Assembly: GCA_028551475.1 (NCBI GenBank)
Contig: CM052354.1
Span: 31,829,258 to 31,893,257, forward strand
Length of the DNA stretch: 64,000 nt
Source of the DNA: Casuarina equisetifolia
Taxonomy: Eukaryota > Streptophyta > Magnoliopsida > Fagales > Casuarinaceae
Direction: 5' to 3'
Below are positions 34,036 through 45,460 of the stretch, piece by piece. Under the pieces are notes generated by a model. That model did not search any database. It was not told the origin of the DNA and was given only the letters and a program-made list of their open reading frames with translations. The translations under genes were made by a program, and so were the position numbers. Within the stretch, counting starts at the first letter, position 1. Each line of letters opens with the position of its first letter.

Positions 34036-34440
34036 AGCACCACCGAACCGAGCATAAAGTGGTCAATGCTGAGTCACAGCGCCAGGAGATCATCATCAGC
34101 GAAATCCAAAACGTTGCAGCTTTTGATTCAGCGAGGTTGATTTAGTGAATCGAACCGAATTTCAGACTCCCTTTTTTTCATCGTTTCTTTGGGTCTTTTG
34201 TTGCTGTAAGGTCCTTGAATTTGTAGTCCTTGAGGCCTCAGCTTCTCCCTTTGTGGAACTCTGGTTTATCTACGGTCACCGACCACTCTTCTAAGTAGCC
34301 TCATCCTCTGGTAATCATAAGGCCCGTTTGTTTCCCTGGAAAACAGTTTCCAGGAAAATATGCTTAAATTCGGACTGTTAATTAGCATATCCATTTTGGA
34401 CGCGCATGTCTTTGTGAATGCTGCTTGGATTTGGTACTTG
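34036..34440 (+). repeat. Dispersed module Y, copy 2
   Basis: Second copy of 30570-30850, with about 120 bp of extra sequence in the middle. The conserved frame is broken by a stop after LIQRG. Confidence 0.55.
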
Positions 34441-34629
34441 CAATAGTCTCCTTTATTCTACTGTTTCTATTTTTCAGAGGGGAATCTTGTTGGGGTCTCT
34501 TTTGTTGCTTTCATTGATGTTATAAGTCAGTAAGCATAATACTATAGTGGATTTATCACTCATTTTTCAATCTTTATTTGAGGAAGCGCCCGAGAAGGAT
34601 AGAAGACATATAATAAGTACAGCAAGTGA
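34441..34629. other. Short spacer
   Basis: No feature recognised. Confidence 0.3.
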
Positions 34630-35560
34630 GAAAAAAGAAAGTTGGCGACTTTCTTCTTCATGCACCAATCCAACTTTCGGCATTTGTATGCATGCGTTCC
34701 CATTGGATTAAAGAAGTGCAAGCCCCAGTTAGCCCGTGAAAACCAAGAACTCCTCGGGGAAACCCTGACCTTTATAAAGTGCAATGTTGGGTTCTCTCAT
34801 CCTGAGACTGCCGTTTGTACAATTCCTTTATAGATTACCAGTACGGCATTCTCTTCTATTGTCGTGTGCATCTTTATCAACTTGGAGTTGATGCCCCGCG
34901 TACGACGTACCAGAGCAAGTGGTTTTTCTAGAAAGCGTGGGATTAGAGCAAAGTTGACTAATGAATTGTCGAAGGTGACGGCGAGTAGCAGGGAGAAGAA
35001 GTGAAAGACGGAAGAAAATCCCTCCCCCGTAAGGGAAAAGGAAAATTAAGTGCCCTGACTTGTACGTATTTTAGCTAGGTGCAAGCCCGATATGACGTTA
35101 GAGGCTTACAAAAAATTATCCTTCAAAAAATCTTCGATCGGCGTAGCCCATGCAACAAAAATAATCAAGGACATAAAATTTTTTAATACTCTCATACTAT
35201 AGATTGATTGTGATTGAATAACAAATAGGCTAAGTACAATCATGGGCAATGGGCAGTTGCAGAAGATTAAGAGCATCAGTTATTCCTTTTGGTGCACTAA
35301 ATTGAAGGTGGCTTAAGAGTCTAAGCCACAAATATAGTCAATGGCAATGACCCTTCCAACACAGCATTGTGAGAGTAATGGGTGTACCATTCCAACTTGA
35401 GGTTTGTAGACCAAAGACCGAAATCAAGGAACCCTCCATTCACTGAGGTTTGTAGTGATTGACTTGTCCAACAGCTTAAACAAAGTCAAGCACATCTCAC
35501 AGGTTATAATGAAAGATAACATAAATCCAAAGATATGGAAAACAAAGTACGTCAAAATAT
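34630..35560. repeat. Dispersed module Z, copy 1
   Basis: Landmarks in order: ttggcgactttcttcttcat, cgtgtgcatctttatcaact, gatgccccgcg, ccagagcaa-tggtttttctag, gaaaatccctcc, ttggtgcactaaattgaaggtg. The same order recurs at 35.88-36.98, 48.53-50.5 and 60.64-61.3 kb. Minus-strand frames share short peptides (for example Arg-Met-Lys-Lys-Lys-Val-Ala) but stops differ between copies. Confidence 0.6.
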
Positions 35561-35879
35561 TTTATCTTATCCTTTGTCTTAACAACAAATCATAAAACTG
35601 CATTATTGCCTATTAAAAATGTAGGAGATTTATTACCATTATAATTCAATCATTAAATTCCTTTAAGTATAGCATACATGTAACTCTTTTTTTTCCCTGA
35701 AGTATGAAATAAAAAGGATTCTTGAAAGGTTCAAATTCAAAGTTTTCAAATTTGAACAAAGTTCATGTGTTAAATCATGATAAAAATTAACTTTTTTAAA
35801 CAACATGATATATATTTGTGCTTATTAAAAATAGATTTCTATTGTTCCGAATAAGAGAAAACCAACTAGTAAAATTTTG
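35561..35879. other. AT-rich spacer
   Basis: Similar to about 50.76-51.12 kb (aaacaaagttc-tatgttaaatcat). No gene is seen. Confidence 0.35.
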
Positions 35880-36930
35880 TAATGGTCTAATATAAATATA
35901 AAAAGAATAAAAAAGAAGAAAGATAGAGAAGAAATTTATGCACTAGTGAGCTATTCTGAAACTGTTACTATGGATGCGTGAATGGAGGGCGACTGAGTGG
36001 ACGTTATGTTGGAGGTCCACTGGAGATATCTGCAAGTAGGATCCAGAGGAACCATTTGCTCTGAACCTTGGCGACTTTCTTCTTCATACGCCAATCCCTC
36101 TTCCTGCTTTTGTGTGCATGCGTGACCATTGGATTACCAATGCTGCATTCTCTCCATTGTCTTGTGCACATCCTGCGTTTCTTTATCAACTTAGAGACAA
36201 TGCCCCCGCATATGCTGTACCAGAGCAACTGGTTTTTCTAGTAAGGCATGGGATTATAGCAAAGTTGTTATGGAATATAGTTAGGTGGAAGATTGCATAG
36301 GGCAATATACCTAATTTGTATATTGCTATTAATGTATACATTTTCCTTCCCTATATTAGCATTATTGAGTTTTCCATGTATAGCATCAATACAAATCTAT
36401 ATAAAGACCTATTGTATTATAGTTTAAGCATTGCAGTATCAATATATGGGTTTCTCACTCATGGGCATCTCAGTTTGTGACAAAAGTTGATTAATGAGTG
36501 GTTGAAAGTGACGGCTAGTTGCTGGAAAAAGAACTGAAACACGGGGGAAATCCCTCCGCCTGGTAAGGAAACGGAAAAGTAAGTGCCCTGACTCGTACGT
36601 ATGTTACTCTGTTCAAACCTTCTATAGCAGCACTGTTGAAGACACATTGTGGAAACGTCCTGCCCACGCTTTGTGCCAAAGACTTAAACCAACCATCCTC
36701 GTTTTTAGAAAAAAAATAGATGGTGACACGCAGAGCAAGTCAATATGATGGAGACGAGAGAAGTTTACGAGCCAAGCCACAAATCAAGTCAAGGGCAACG
36801 ACCCTTCGTACACGGCAGCATGAGATCGATAGGTGTCCTATTCCAAACTTAAAATCCTAAGACCAAAAACAAGGACCCCACCTGCACCGAGAATCGCAGT
36901 GACTGAATTGTCTAAAAGCTTAAGTAGAAA
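35880..36930. repeat. Dispersed module Z, copy 2
   Basis: Same landmark order as 34.63-35.56 kb, and it begins with the more complete 5' side shared with 60.7-60.9 kb (gttggaggtccactggagatat-tgcaagtaggatc). About 36240-36480 (tgttatggaatatagttagg to catgggcatctcag) is absent from the other copies and may be a small insertion of TRIM or LTR type. Confidence 0.55.
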
Positions 36931-37268
36931 ATTAAGTAGCATTTCACGTATGGGATTGGTCACAAGTGTTGTTAGCTGATGGTCTTGTTCCAGAGCCGTG
37001 GATCTTTTTGCTGATTTCGTTGGATGAGCATCAACACCTTGGAGCGGAGATTTACCCACGGAAAACTATTTATGGACAGGCACGATACTGGCTGTCTTAC
37101 ATAAGGTATATATAAGATGTAAAACATCTTGATGGATATGCTCCACGGAAAAATAAGTTTTGCTCCACCCAAAAAATCTTTGGGAAAGGCATCCTGATTG
37201 GTTGACAGTGATGGAGTTGTGCTCCTCTCAAAGTCGATTTATGGAGGCCCAATTTTTAACAGATTCTT
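36931..37268. repeat. Paralogous unoccupied site for the 53-58 kb Copia element
   Basis: gggattggtcacaagtgttgttagctgatggtcttgttcc then ttttgctgatttcgttggatgagcatcaacacc matches the sequences on both sides of the Copia insertion (53160-53236 and 58316-58460) joined together. It continues to gcccaattt.taa.agatt, also seen at 58440. About 37075-37205 is extra here relative to the 58 kb copy. Confidence 0.7.
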
Positions 37269-37693
37269 CTCTTATTAGATTTCTTCATGAGAATACAAAG
37301 GTGTTGATTACAATATTCACACATATAACTCTCACACAACTATTCTCAATACTCACAGCAACTCACTTGATTCTCTCTTGGCCTGTGGCTACTACATAAA
37401 GTAGCACTTTCTGGTTTCCGCCCTCATTAGTTGTGGGCTATCGCCTTCATGAGGCGTAACCCTCTCTCTTTTTGGCCCTTAAGGTTTTCCTATGATCTTC
37501 CCCTTTTATACTAGCACCAAAAAAAGGGAGTCCTAGCTGGATATTGCTAGGAGTCCTAACTGAATACCATTAGGAATCCTAACCGGATACTACTAGGAAT
37601 CCTAATCAATACAGAGGAGAATAATTTCTAGAATATTCTTATAAAATACATGGAATATATCTAGGCCAATTAATTTTCACTTTAATCCTAACA
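37269..37693 (-). repeat. 3' LTR of the 37-40 kb element
   Basis: Starts tgttaggattaaag and ends ctaataagag on the minus strand; near-identical to 39830-40254. Confidence 0.8.
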
Positions 37694-39829
37694 ATTTTTC
37701 CCTTTGGAGTAAAATTAGTGCAATAACCCTACACAATAGGTTGCTCCACTGCATATATGACCTTTGAGCCCTCCAATAGTTGAGCATCTTCTCAGCATCA
37801 ATCCACCATCCCGATTAGTACATCAGCTACATCTGAAGACATCTCTTTTCTAGTTTTCTGAGCTTTTCCTCCATCATTGGTGAAGGAAGACTTAACTGAA
37901 TAACACATATGTTGCATGAAAATATGTATTTTCCCTAACTCCTCAAGCTCTTCCTTTATCTCTGATTGATAAAAGGGATACCTAATTGAAGGTGTATCAC
38001 CTCTGAATGGTCAAAGAAATCAAGCTCACATCAAGCTTAAATCAGGCTCTTCTATGAATTGCCAAGTCTCACAAACTCTATGGCTCCCATAATCATAACT
38101 ATCTCCTAGCTTCCACGAATGGCACCTTTACCATTAACTCTAGCTCATTTAGCTAGTCTTCTAGCCAACTGTGAAGATTCGCCAAGTCGAACTCCATATC
38201 TCATTGCAAAGAAGTCCTACCATAGACGTTCATGTCTATTAATCAGTTTGCTCCATATGCAATATCTGACCTCAACAGGTCTGTCCTCAAGCTGTCTATT
38301 GCTGGTACAACCTCAACAGTCTTTAATTGTGTCCATCTTCCAACAACTCGAAATATCAACCAAGAACATGCGTGATAGGCATGCAACCTTCAATGAATGG
38401 ACTCTCTGTCTCTCGGTTTCCCTCTTCAACTCAATGTAGTTGAAGGAATCCCACGGCACTGCATCTTGAGTATCTATTCCCAGGGTATATGCCATGTCAT
38501 TCTCAAGTCTTCTATAACACATTCTGTCATAAGCTCCTTCTGCAACTTCTCCAAAGATCCTTATAAGGTTTAACAACTAATCCTGCTGTTAACATACTTG
38601 AGAAGTGAATAACATACTAAAAGAAAAGAGTCACCCTGAAGTAATCATCAACATTATTACTCGAGCATCTAACAAATTCATGCACGCTCATGAATTTGTA
38701 TAACTTCAGGTATCATCGCCTGAGAAATAACAGAAATCCATACGAACTTTCTCTATCCATACATCATATTCTCCTTTAACTTCGAATCCCATGGGCTGCA
38801 ACATAAAATGCCATAAAAACTCAATATCACCCATATCGAAGTTCTTATGATTAACAAGGAAAATGTATCGCATCACTCTGTAACCGTCCACGTCATATGG
38901 TGCATCATCTGATAGCCGGCTACAACTAATCACAGCAGGTACTCACACCACCATAAATTTCCCCTCAAACATGAGCTCACACTAGGGAATATCTCACTAC
39001 TCTTTTATGGATGTTTCAACCATAGAGTGATTAAAGATGAAAATAAATCTCATTGCTTATACAATCACTAAGGTAGCAACTAGAGAGATAACATCAACCA
39101 ACTGAGCAATCCTAGGTACATCAACTCTATAGCAACCTCTGCTCATCTGTTAGTTCTCCCTTAACTATGGCTTATCAAATGCTCCCTGAATGAACACTAC
39201 ATCTCTAAGTGTCCATGTTACAAGCAGTCATTTAACTGAGTGATCCCAAGCAACCTTTGCTTATCTGTTAATTCCCCCTTAATTATGGCTTTATCAAACT
39301 TTCCTTGAATGAACACTATATCTCTAAGTGTCCATGTTTGGGGCAGTCGTCTAATCATTATTTAGCTATTCGCCAAAATATCAATTTTTACCTTGGGGTC
39401 TAACACATTATAAATCTCTTGGGTCTCATCAAACCCAAAATTAAAACACCTTCTATACTAGTGTCATCCAACCAGCCTAATCTTGTGGAATCCAAAAACA
39501 GAAAGAACTATCTCTACCTCTTCCACATATGCAGTGTAACATCTCAAAAGAAATCAATCATACTCTAAAGAATAACTTTACTCTTGAGCTCAATAGTAAT
39601 TTCTAAACTGTCTTGCTATCTCACAATCTCAGTAATGCAAAACCATCACTTGAGACTTTCCTTCTTTTACCTCTTACTCCTGGTGTCATGTAACTCTATC
39701 TCTCATATCTACAACTATCAACTGACAATAGATAAAGAATAAACATACAAGAGACACAAGATTTAGAAGGTTCAGACCAACACAATGTCCTACATCCCCC
39801 GTCACCGGCGCAGCTACTGGCCCCTTCTC

Positions 39830-40254
39830 CTCTTATTAGATTTCTTCATGAGAATACAAAGGTGCTGATTACAATATTCACACATATAGCTCTCACACAG
39901 CTATTCTCAATACTCACAGCAACTCACTTGATTCTCTCTTGGCCTGTGGCTACTACACAAAGTAGCACTCTCTAGTTGCCGTCCTCATTAGTCGTGGGCT
40001 ACCGCCCTTATGAGGCGTAACCCTCTCTCTTTTTGGCCCTTAGGGTTTTCCTATGATCTTCCCCTTTTATACTAGCATCAAAAAAGGGGAGTCCTAGCTA
40101 GATATTGCTAGGAGTCCTAACCGAATACCATTAGGAATCCTAACCGGATACTACTAGGAATCCTAATCAATACAGAGGAGAATAATTCCTAGAATATTCC
40201 TATAACATACATAGAATATATCTAGGCCTACTAATTTTCACTCCAATCCTAACA
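39830..40254 (-). repeat. 5' LTR of the 37-40 kb element
   Basis: Starts tgttaggattggag on the minus strand. Same length as its partner over the matched part. Confidence 0.8.
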
Positions 40255-41399
40255 AATTGGAGAGGGCAAAGTTGAACGGCAGGAGAAAATCCCTTCGCCC
40301 AGAACGGAAACGAAAAATTCACTGCCCCAACTTGTTTGTATGTAAGGTTTGCTGGAAGAGAAAGTGAGGCCCTCCACGTTTTTGTATATTCTACAGTCAA
40401 TAAAACTTAAGTTTGAAATAAGTTACAGTTGAAAGATGTTGATGAGAATGGCTTAGAAAGGATTACACGCAGAAATTAGAAAGAAACAAGTAGGAAAAAG
40501 TCTTCATAGAAAACTGTTTAAATAAGTTAACTATTGGAGACTATCCCACATCAGTTCTGGATGCCAAATTTCTCGATTTTATTAGTAACGGTATCCTTAT
40601 TCTGTACAAGCTCTTTTAAGGGATTAGACCTACTTCGTATAGGAAAAAGGGTTTTAAGATTATAAATATGTGGTCTTTGGTGCCTCCATCACATTCATTA
40701 TTCAAGTATACCGGTTTCTTTCTTCTTTGTTTTTTCCTTTAACAAATTCATGGATTTCTAAAAAGATGCTACTTCTCCTCCCTTCCCTTACCTTTCCTTT
40801 ACATTAGAAGGCAAGAAGATGAAGGATGATATACTGCTATTCCGTACCAAATAAAGCACAGGAAACACATTGAAAGAGGGATGAAGCAATACAAAGTGCA
40901 AATTCACATGGGTATTCTGTAGTTCATTACCTTTGTTTAATTTCATGTATTAAATGGAACTTTTCTGCCAAACATAGAGATTCTACTCAATCTTCCGCAG
41001 TCCCATGCCTAACATCAAACCTAATGTCAAACTCAAAACTATTAATATTCTTGTACAAGCAGTCTTTCTTCCTAGTGGAAGGAAGTTTATGTCAAGTACA
41101 GTCATGAAGCTTACAAATAGGTTGAGACAGAAAGACTTTGCTTTCTACGTGCTATGGTCGAACCCTCCAAGACGTATATTATAATCAGAGAACTTATTTC
41201 CGCAACTGGGGTTGTTTTTGTCTATTTTAAGAAACCCGTGTACCTAATTTGTAGCAGATCCTAAAGCAGAGAAATTGAGACAACTCAAGAGAAGCTACCT
41301 TTCTAACCAATGCCCACTAACCACTAAACAATACGTGAAACCAAAAACAGATTCAAGTTAGGAAACCAACAAATTGATGAGCAAGACTACCTAACTTTT
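40255..41399. other. Mosaic spacer left of the third RLP unit
   Basis: Starts with the gagaaaatccc motif (40283), then a segment shared with 9.58-9.72 and 20.85-20.97 kb (aagttacagttgaaagatgttgatgagaatgg). An unexplained 200-bp piece follows at about 40527-40750 beginning attggagactatcccacatc, like the start of TRIM LTRs. Further right is a segment resembling the 14.9-15.1 kb RLP-upstream DNA. No second DUF1218 exon is seen. Confidence 0.45.
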
Positions 41400-41475
41400 G
41401 CCCCTTTCTTAGTAGCAACAGAGACAACATAGGCTATCAATTCGAAGACAAATACCATAACTAGTAACAACCTGA
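41400..41475 (-). pseudogene. Degenerate DUF1218-like first exon, third unit
   Basis: It aligns with the first exons at 10.3 and 21.5 kb (VATKKGAK end replacing VATEQRRTK; the gataGC-CT core is kept), but the ATG and GT donor are lost and the frame is shifted. It lies downstream of RLP3, as the 10.3 and 21.5 kb copies do for RLP1 and RLP2, which supports a common ancestral unit. Confidence 0.5.
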
Positions 41476-42229
41476 CAACACCGATATCTCTCTCTCATTC
41501 CCAGAGAGTAACACAGAAGATAGAAGAAAGGTGGTGTTGGAGCTCTAAACGAGAGGTAAATGTAATTCAAATGCCGTATCACGTGAAATAAATAAATAAA
41601 AACAATTGACAGGTTTACTTTGATTAAAGGATAGGAACATGAGGACTTGTTCTAATTCCACTTGCAAACCCTCTCTCCAGTCGAATGTTTCTCTAATTTT
41701 GTCCCCCGTGGTAAAAACATGAATTTGGACAGCAACAGCAATGCATAGTGCTCTTGCTGTCCAACCAATGGCCTAGAGAGATTAATATTGCCTCACTTAG
41801 ATTGGAAAAGAACATTCTCAAACTAGTTGTTGCCTTGGCCTTAGGAAAATGAGTTCACTACTAATGATGTGGCATCTATGAAAAAGGAGAAGGTAAGAAT
41901 GTACATAAAAGACAACATTGTGAAGATAAGATTAAATTACATGACAATTCAACCAAAAAAAAGGGGACAAGATTTTATCTTCGTAAGTGAACAAGATACT
42001 CAAAAAAGCTAGGTCAACGGAAAAGAAAAATAAAAGGAAAAAATAGATCATACAAACTTATTGTCTTTATACTTGAGTAGGCATACATTAATATATTTTT
42101 AAACACACATAACCATGCACGAACATGGTGTTCCACCCTAGTACTTCTTGGTCCTAGACAATGCTTGCTCCTAACTAAGCCCTGCACTTGTCATTGCTTT
42201 GCTAATTATGTTTAGTTTCTATGTTGCCT
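41476..42229. other. Spacer downstream of RLP3
   Basis: The right part is weakly collinear with 11.2-11.47 and 22.0-22.25 kb. No gene is seen. The RLP3 3' UTR and terminator should lie here. Confidence 0.4.
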
Positions 42230-45139
42230 CTAATTCAAGCTTCTTTGTGTTGGTTGGCCCATTGCAAAAGTCTTTGTAAACCAATCATGCTTTTTTGTAA
42301 TCCCAAGAACAAGTCCTACTACAAATCCACATCCATAACCCATCACAACTACTTTCCAATTGAATTCAAACAAAGAATTCCAGGTTTGATTATCTCTAAA
42401 GGTTGAAGTTGGAGAATTTGAGTGCTCAAAAGTTTTGCATTTCTTTGACAACGGACTTCCACATAATCCAGGATTATCACTAAATGACGTATTTGGAAAT
42501 GTGTTAAATTGACTTCCAGATGGTATAAGTCCTGTGAGATGATTATGGGAGACATTGAAGAATACAAGAAAATTGAGTTGCAAGAGTTGTGAAGGAATGA
42601 CACCAAATAACTTGTTTTGAGAAAGATCTAATGATTCTAGTTCTGTCAAATTCACAAAGGAAGATGGTATATGACCTGTAAGAAAGTTGTTTGATACATT
42701 AAGCAATTTGAGTCCTTTTAGATGCCCCATAGCTCTTGGAATTTCTCCTTCAAATTTGTTGCTTGAAAGATCAATAGCTAGGAAGAAATCTAAGATTCTT
42801 GCATATTCCATATTTTCACCTTTATTGACAAATGTCATTGAGTAATTGTAGTAACCCATATAGGCAAGAGTTTGCATGTACTTTAAGCTTGTTTCATTGA
42901 GGATTTGCATGGCTTTCCAAGTTTGGAAATATTGAGATGGTAACTCACCTGTAATTTGATTATTAGAGAGATCAATAACACGTAAACTTGGAAAATCAAA
43001 ATGGACGTGAGGATTTCCTATTGCACCATAAAATCCATTAGATCGCAAAATGAGAACCTTCAATTCAGAGAGACCACCCAACCAAAAAGGAAAACTATCT
43101 TTGATTTGATTATCTCCCAAATTAAGAACTTCAAGCTTGGTACAATTTGCCAATGCTCTTGGTATAGGGCCTTGTAATTGATTTTGGCTAAGATCAATCA
43201 TCTTTAATTCATTGCCTTTAGCAAATGATTGAGGAATGGTTCCATGAAAGTTATTCTTATGCAAATTTAGAACTACTAGATAATCACTAAAGTTGCCTAA
43301 ACATTGAGGAAGAGAGCCACTTAAGTTATTGCTTGACAAATCAAGACCACTAATATAACTTAAATGGCAAATCCAATGTGAAATTTCCCCAGTCAATTTG
43401 TTGTTTGTAGCTGAATACCAAAGGACAGAAGGTGGTGGGATTGGAAGTGGCCCTTGAAGCTTGTTAGAAGCAAGACTTAGATATTGTAAATGAGAATGTG
43501 GGGAGAAAAATGGAAGTCCATCAAAGCCTGTTAGAAAGTTGAAACTTAGATCTAAAATTCTGGAAGTATCTTTAATTGCATCCCATATTGGTTTCGAAAC
43601 TTGCCCATGAATTTCATTCCACGAAAGATCTAACATTCTCAATTGATCTTGGTTCCTTAGAAAATCTGGGAACTCTTGCAGGTGACAGTAACTTAGAACT
43701 AATGTGACAAACTTTTGAAAAGTTGTGTTGGTACTAGGCTTTGTAAGCAATGAAATATTGTTCTTGGATAGATCAAGCCAGTGGAGGTTTTTGAGTTTTA
43801 GGAATAAGTTAAGTTCTATTGTGCCACTCAAGTAATTGGAAGCAAGGATAAGTTGTTCAAGATTCACAAGCTTAGATATAGACTTTGGAATTGAACCATG
43901 GAAACTGTTTTGTCCTAAGTCTAACTCAATCAATTGAGTAAGGTTACCAAGTGAAGGTGGTATTGGCCCTGAAAAGTTGCATCCTTCGGCAATGAATGTG
44001 GATAGGGACTTAAGTTTGCCAAAGGAAGATGGTATTAGTCCAAAGAAATTACATCTTGCAATACCCAAATGCTGTAAAGACTTGAATTTTCTAATTGAGC
44101 CTAGTAGCTTACCAGAGAAACTTGTATAAGAAAGGTCTAATGATCTAAGGGGGTTACTTCGGTTAAATTCTGGTATTCTCCCCTTAAGACCCCAATTGTG
44201 GCTCACATCAATGAATTGAAGATTGAGTAGATGGAAAATTTTAATAGGAAACTCACCACAAAATCTATTTTGTGATAGTTGTAATGAAACTAGTAGGGTA
44301 AGATTTCCAAAGGAAGATGGTATTGGTCCTAAGAAATTGCATCCTAAAACACCAACATGTTGTAAATACTTGAGTTTACTCATTGAGTCCAATAACTTAC
44401 CGTAGAAACTCGTGCTAGAAAGCTCCAAATATTCAAGGGGGCTACTTTGGTTAAATTTTGGAATACTCCCATTCAGAACCCAATTGTAACTCACATCAAT
44501 CAACTGAAGATTAGGTAGATGGAAAATTTTGATAGGAAACTCTCCATGCAAGCCACAATCATCTAGGAATAAAGATGTTAAAGAAGATAAGTTTGCCAAG
44601 GTTTTGAGTCTAGTGGATGACATGTTAACCTCACTGAGATGTAATTCTTTCAAATTTGTTAAGTTTTGAGCCATTTTTTTTAGACCAAGCTTTGGAAGCT
44701 CCAATTGATATCCTGAGATATCTAAGAAAACTAGTTTAGTGAGTTCAAAAATTTCTATAGGGATTTGACCAGAAAATCTAGCAGAATGGAGATTAAGGCT
44801 TGTTAGCCTTGAAAGATGTCTAAAACCTATTGGGATTTGAGAATAACTAAAGTCATTATCAGCGAGATTAAGACTCTGGAGGTGAACAAGTTGGAAGAGA
44901 CTATTATTAGAATTGATGGGTCCAAAAAGATAGCTACTATTGAGATCAAGGCTAACAACATGACTTGTGTCCTCATCACACTTAACCCCAGGCCATCTGC
45001 AACAATCACTAATTTTAGGATCCCAGAAGGAAACCTTAGAATAGGCAAAGGGATCAACAGATGCAAAACTATCAATCATAAGGCTTTCCTTAAATTGCAA
45101 CAAGGCCAAGCTTTCATCATCATGGCATTGTGACTGCAT
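42230..45139 (-). CDS. RLP3: LRR receptor-like protein, intact ectodomain, anchor and tail
   Basis: A Cf/Ve-type receptor-like protein of about 970 residues. It runs from QCHDDESLALLQFKES and CCRWPGVKC (N-cap) through an unbroken LRR array, the island (YFQTWKAMQI to MEYARILDFF), C-cap (NPGLCGSPLSKKC) and acidic spacer. It ends in a membrane helix (VVVMGYGCGFVVGLVLG, with GxxxG) and a short basic tail ending in SLN. It has one copy of the 71-residue LRR module against three in RLP2. The first in-frame ATG (45139) leaves no signal peptide. A better start at 45219 (MAFSISLFVF) precedes a hydrophobic leader but is out of frame by what appears to be a 4-nt deletion near 45155. Start unresolved. 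Confidence 0.85.
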   Translation of the reverse strand: MQSQCHDDESLALLQFKESLMIDSFASVDPFAYSKVSFWDPKISDCCRWPGVKCDEDTSHVVSLDLNSSYLFGPINSNNSLFQLVHLQSLNLADNDFSYSQIPIGFRHLSRLTSLNLHSARFSGQIPIEIFELTKLVFLDISGYQLELPKLGLKKMAQNLTNLKELHLSEVNMSSTRLKTLANLSSLTSLFLDDCGLHGEFPIKIFHLPNLQLIDVSYNWVLNGSIPKFNQSSPLEYLELSSTSFYGKLLDSMSKLKYLQHVGVLGCNFLGPIPSSFGNLTLLVSLQLSQNRFCGEFPIKIFHLLNLQFIDVSHNWGLKGRIPEFNRSNPLRSLDLSYTSFSGKLLGSIRKFKSLQHLGIARCNFFGLIPSSFGKLKSLSTFIAEGCNFSGPIPPSLGNLTQLIELDLGQNSFHGSIPKSISKLVNLEQLILASNYLSGTIELNLFLKLKNLHWLDLSKNNISLLTKPSTNTTFQKFVTLVLSYCHLQEFPDFLRNQDQLRMLDLSWNEIHGQVSKPIWDAIKDTSRILDLSFNFLTGFDGLPFFSPHSHLQYLSLASNKLQGPLPIPPPSVLWYSATNNKLTGEISHWICHLSYISGLDLSSNNLSGSLPQCLGNFSDYLVVLNLHKNNFHGTIPQSFAKGNELKMIDLSQNQLQGPIPRALANCTKLEVLNLGDNQIKDSFPFWLGGLSELKVLILRSNGFYGAIGNPHVHFDFPSLRVIDLSNNQITGELPSQYFQTWKAMQILNETSLKYMQTLAYMGYYNYSMTFVNKGENMEYARILDFFLAIDLSSNKFEGEIPRAMGHLKGLKLLNVSNNFLTGHIPSSFVNLTELESLDLSQNKLFGVIPSQLLQLNFLVFFNVSHNHLTGLIPSGSQFNTFPNTSFSDNPGLCGSPLSKKCKTFEHSNSPTSTFRDNQTWNSLFEFNWKVVVMGYGCGFVVGLVLGITKKHDWFTKTFAMGQPTQRSLN

Positions 45140-45219
45140 AAAGGAAAACAACTAGGAAATATAAGATAAAATGGTGAGGATAAGCACATAAACACGAACA
45201 AAGAAATTGAAAAGGCCAT
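45140..45219 (-). other. Broken signal peptide of RLP3
   Basis: ATG at 45219 begins a hydrophobic leader alignable with the RLP1 and RLP2 leaders. Between atat and ttttcc RLP3 has 10 nt where RLP2 has 14, so the leader runs out of the LRR frame. In the LRR frame a TAG sits at 45152-45154. ttttcctttatgcag just before TCA-CAA-TGC also resembles a 3' splice acceptor in phase 0. Confidence 0.7.
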
Positions 45220-45460
45220 AAGCTTCTATGGAATGTGCTTCATCTCTTAGATGAATGTCCACGGAAGTGAATCTACGAGCTTTTGTTGACCGAACAACTA
45301 TACACTTTTTAGTATAACTTCTTGATGCCTTCCCTACAAATAATAATTGCTTTATTATGTTCACTTTAGCCCCCAAACCTTCAAACGTTTTGACTCCGTC
45401 ACATGATGTCTTCTCATGATTTATAATCAAGTTATCCTATAGAAAAAATTACACAACCAC
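45165..45460 (-). promoter_or_regulatory. Promoter-leader module upstream of RLP3
   Basis: It shares gtgaggataagc, atga-gtcc-cggaagtgaat and acttcttgatgccttccc with the modules at 3.9, 16.1, 27.4 and 60.5 kb. The TATA position is degenerate. Here it lies directly before an RLP; elsewhere it lies before a DUF1218-like exon. Confidence 0.5.

Larger units (their letters stand above)
37269..40254 (-). mobile_element. LTR retrotransposon with 425-bp LTRs, no polyprotein recognised
   Basis: Two direct 425-bp repeats (37269-37693 and 39830-40254) begin TGTTAGGATT in minus orientation. A polypurine tract (aaagggaaaaat) abuts the 3' LTR start. Beyond the 5' LTR copy the sequence (gacgggggatgtaggacatt...) looks like Copia U5 sequence, so the true LTR may extend further and the 37 kb copy may be trimmed. 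The 2.1 kb interior shows no protease, integrase or RT motifs. By eye the LTRs differ at about 25 of 425 sites, mostly transitions. No clear target duplication. Confidence 0.75.

Noticed and set aside
37859..39680. Coding interior for the 37-40 kb element
   Set aside because: I looked for DSG, CCHC, YVDD and the integrase DDE pattern on both strands and saw none; short frames are unconnected.
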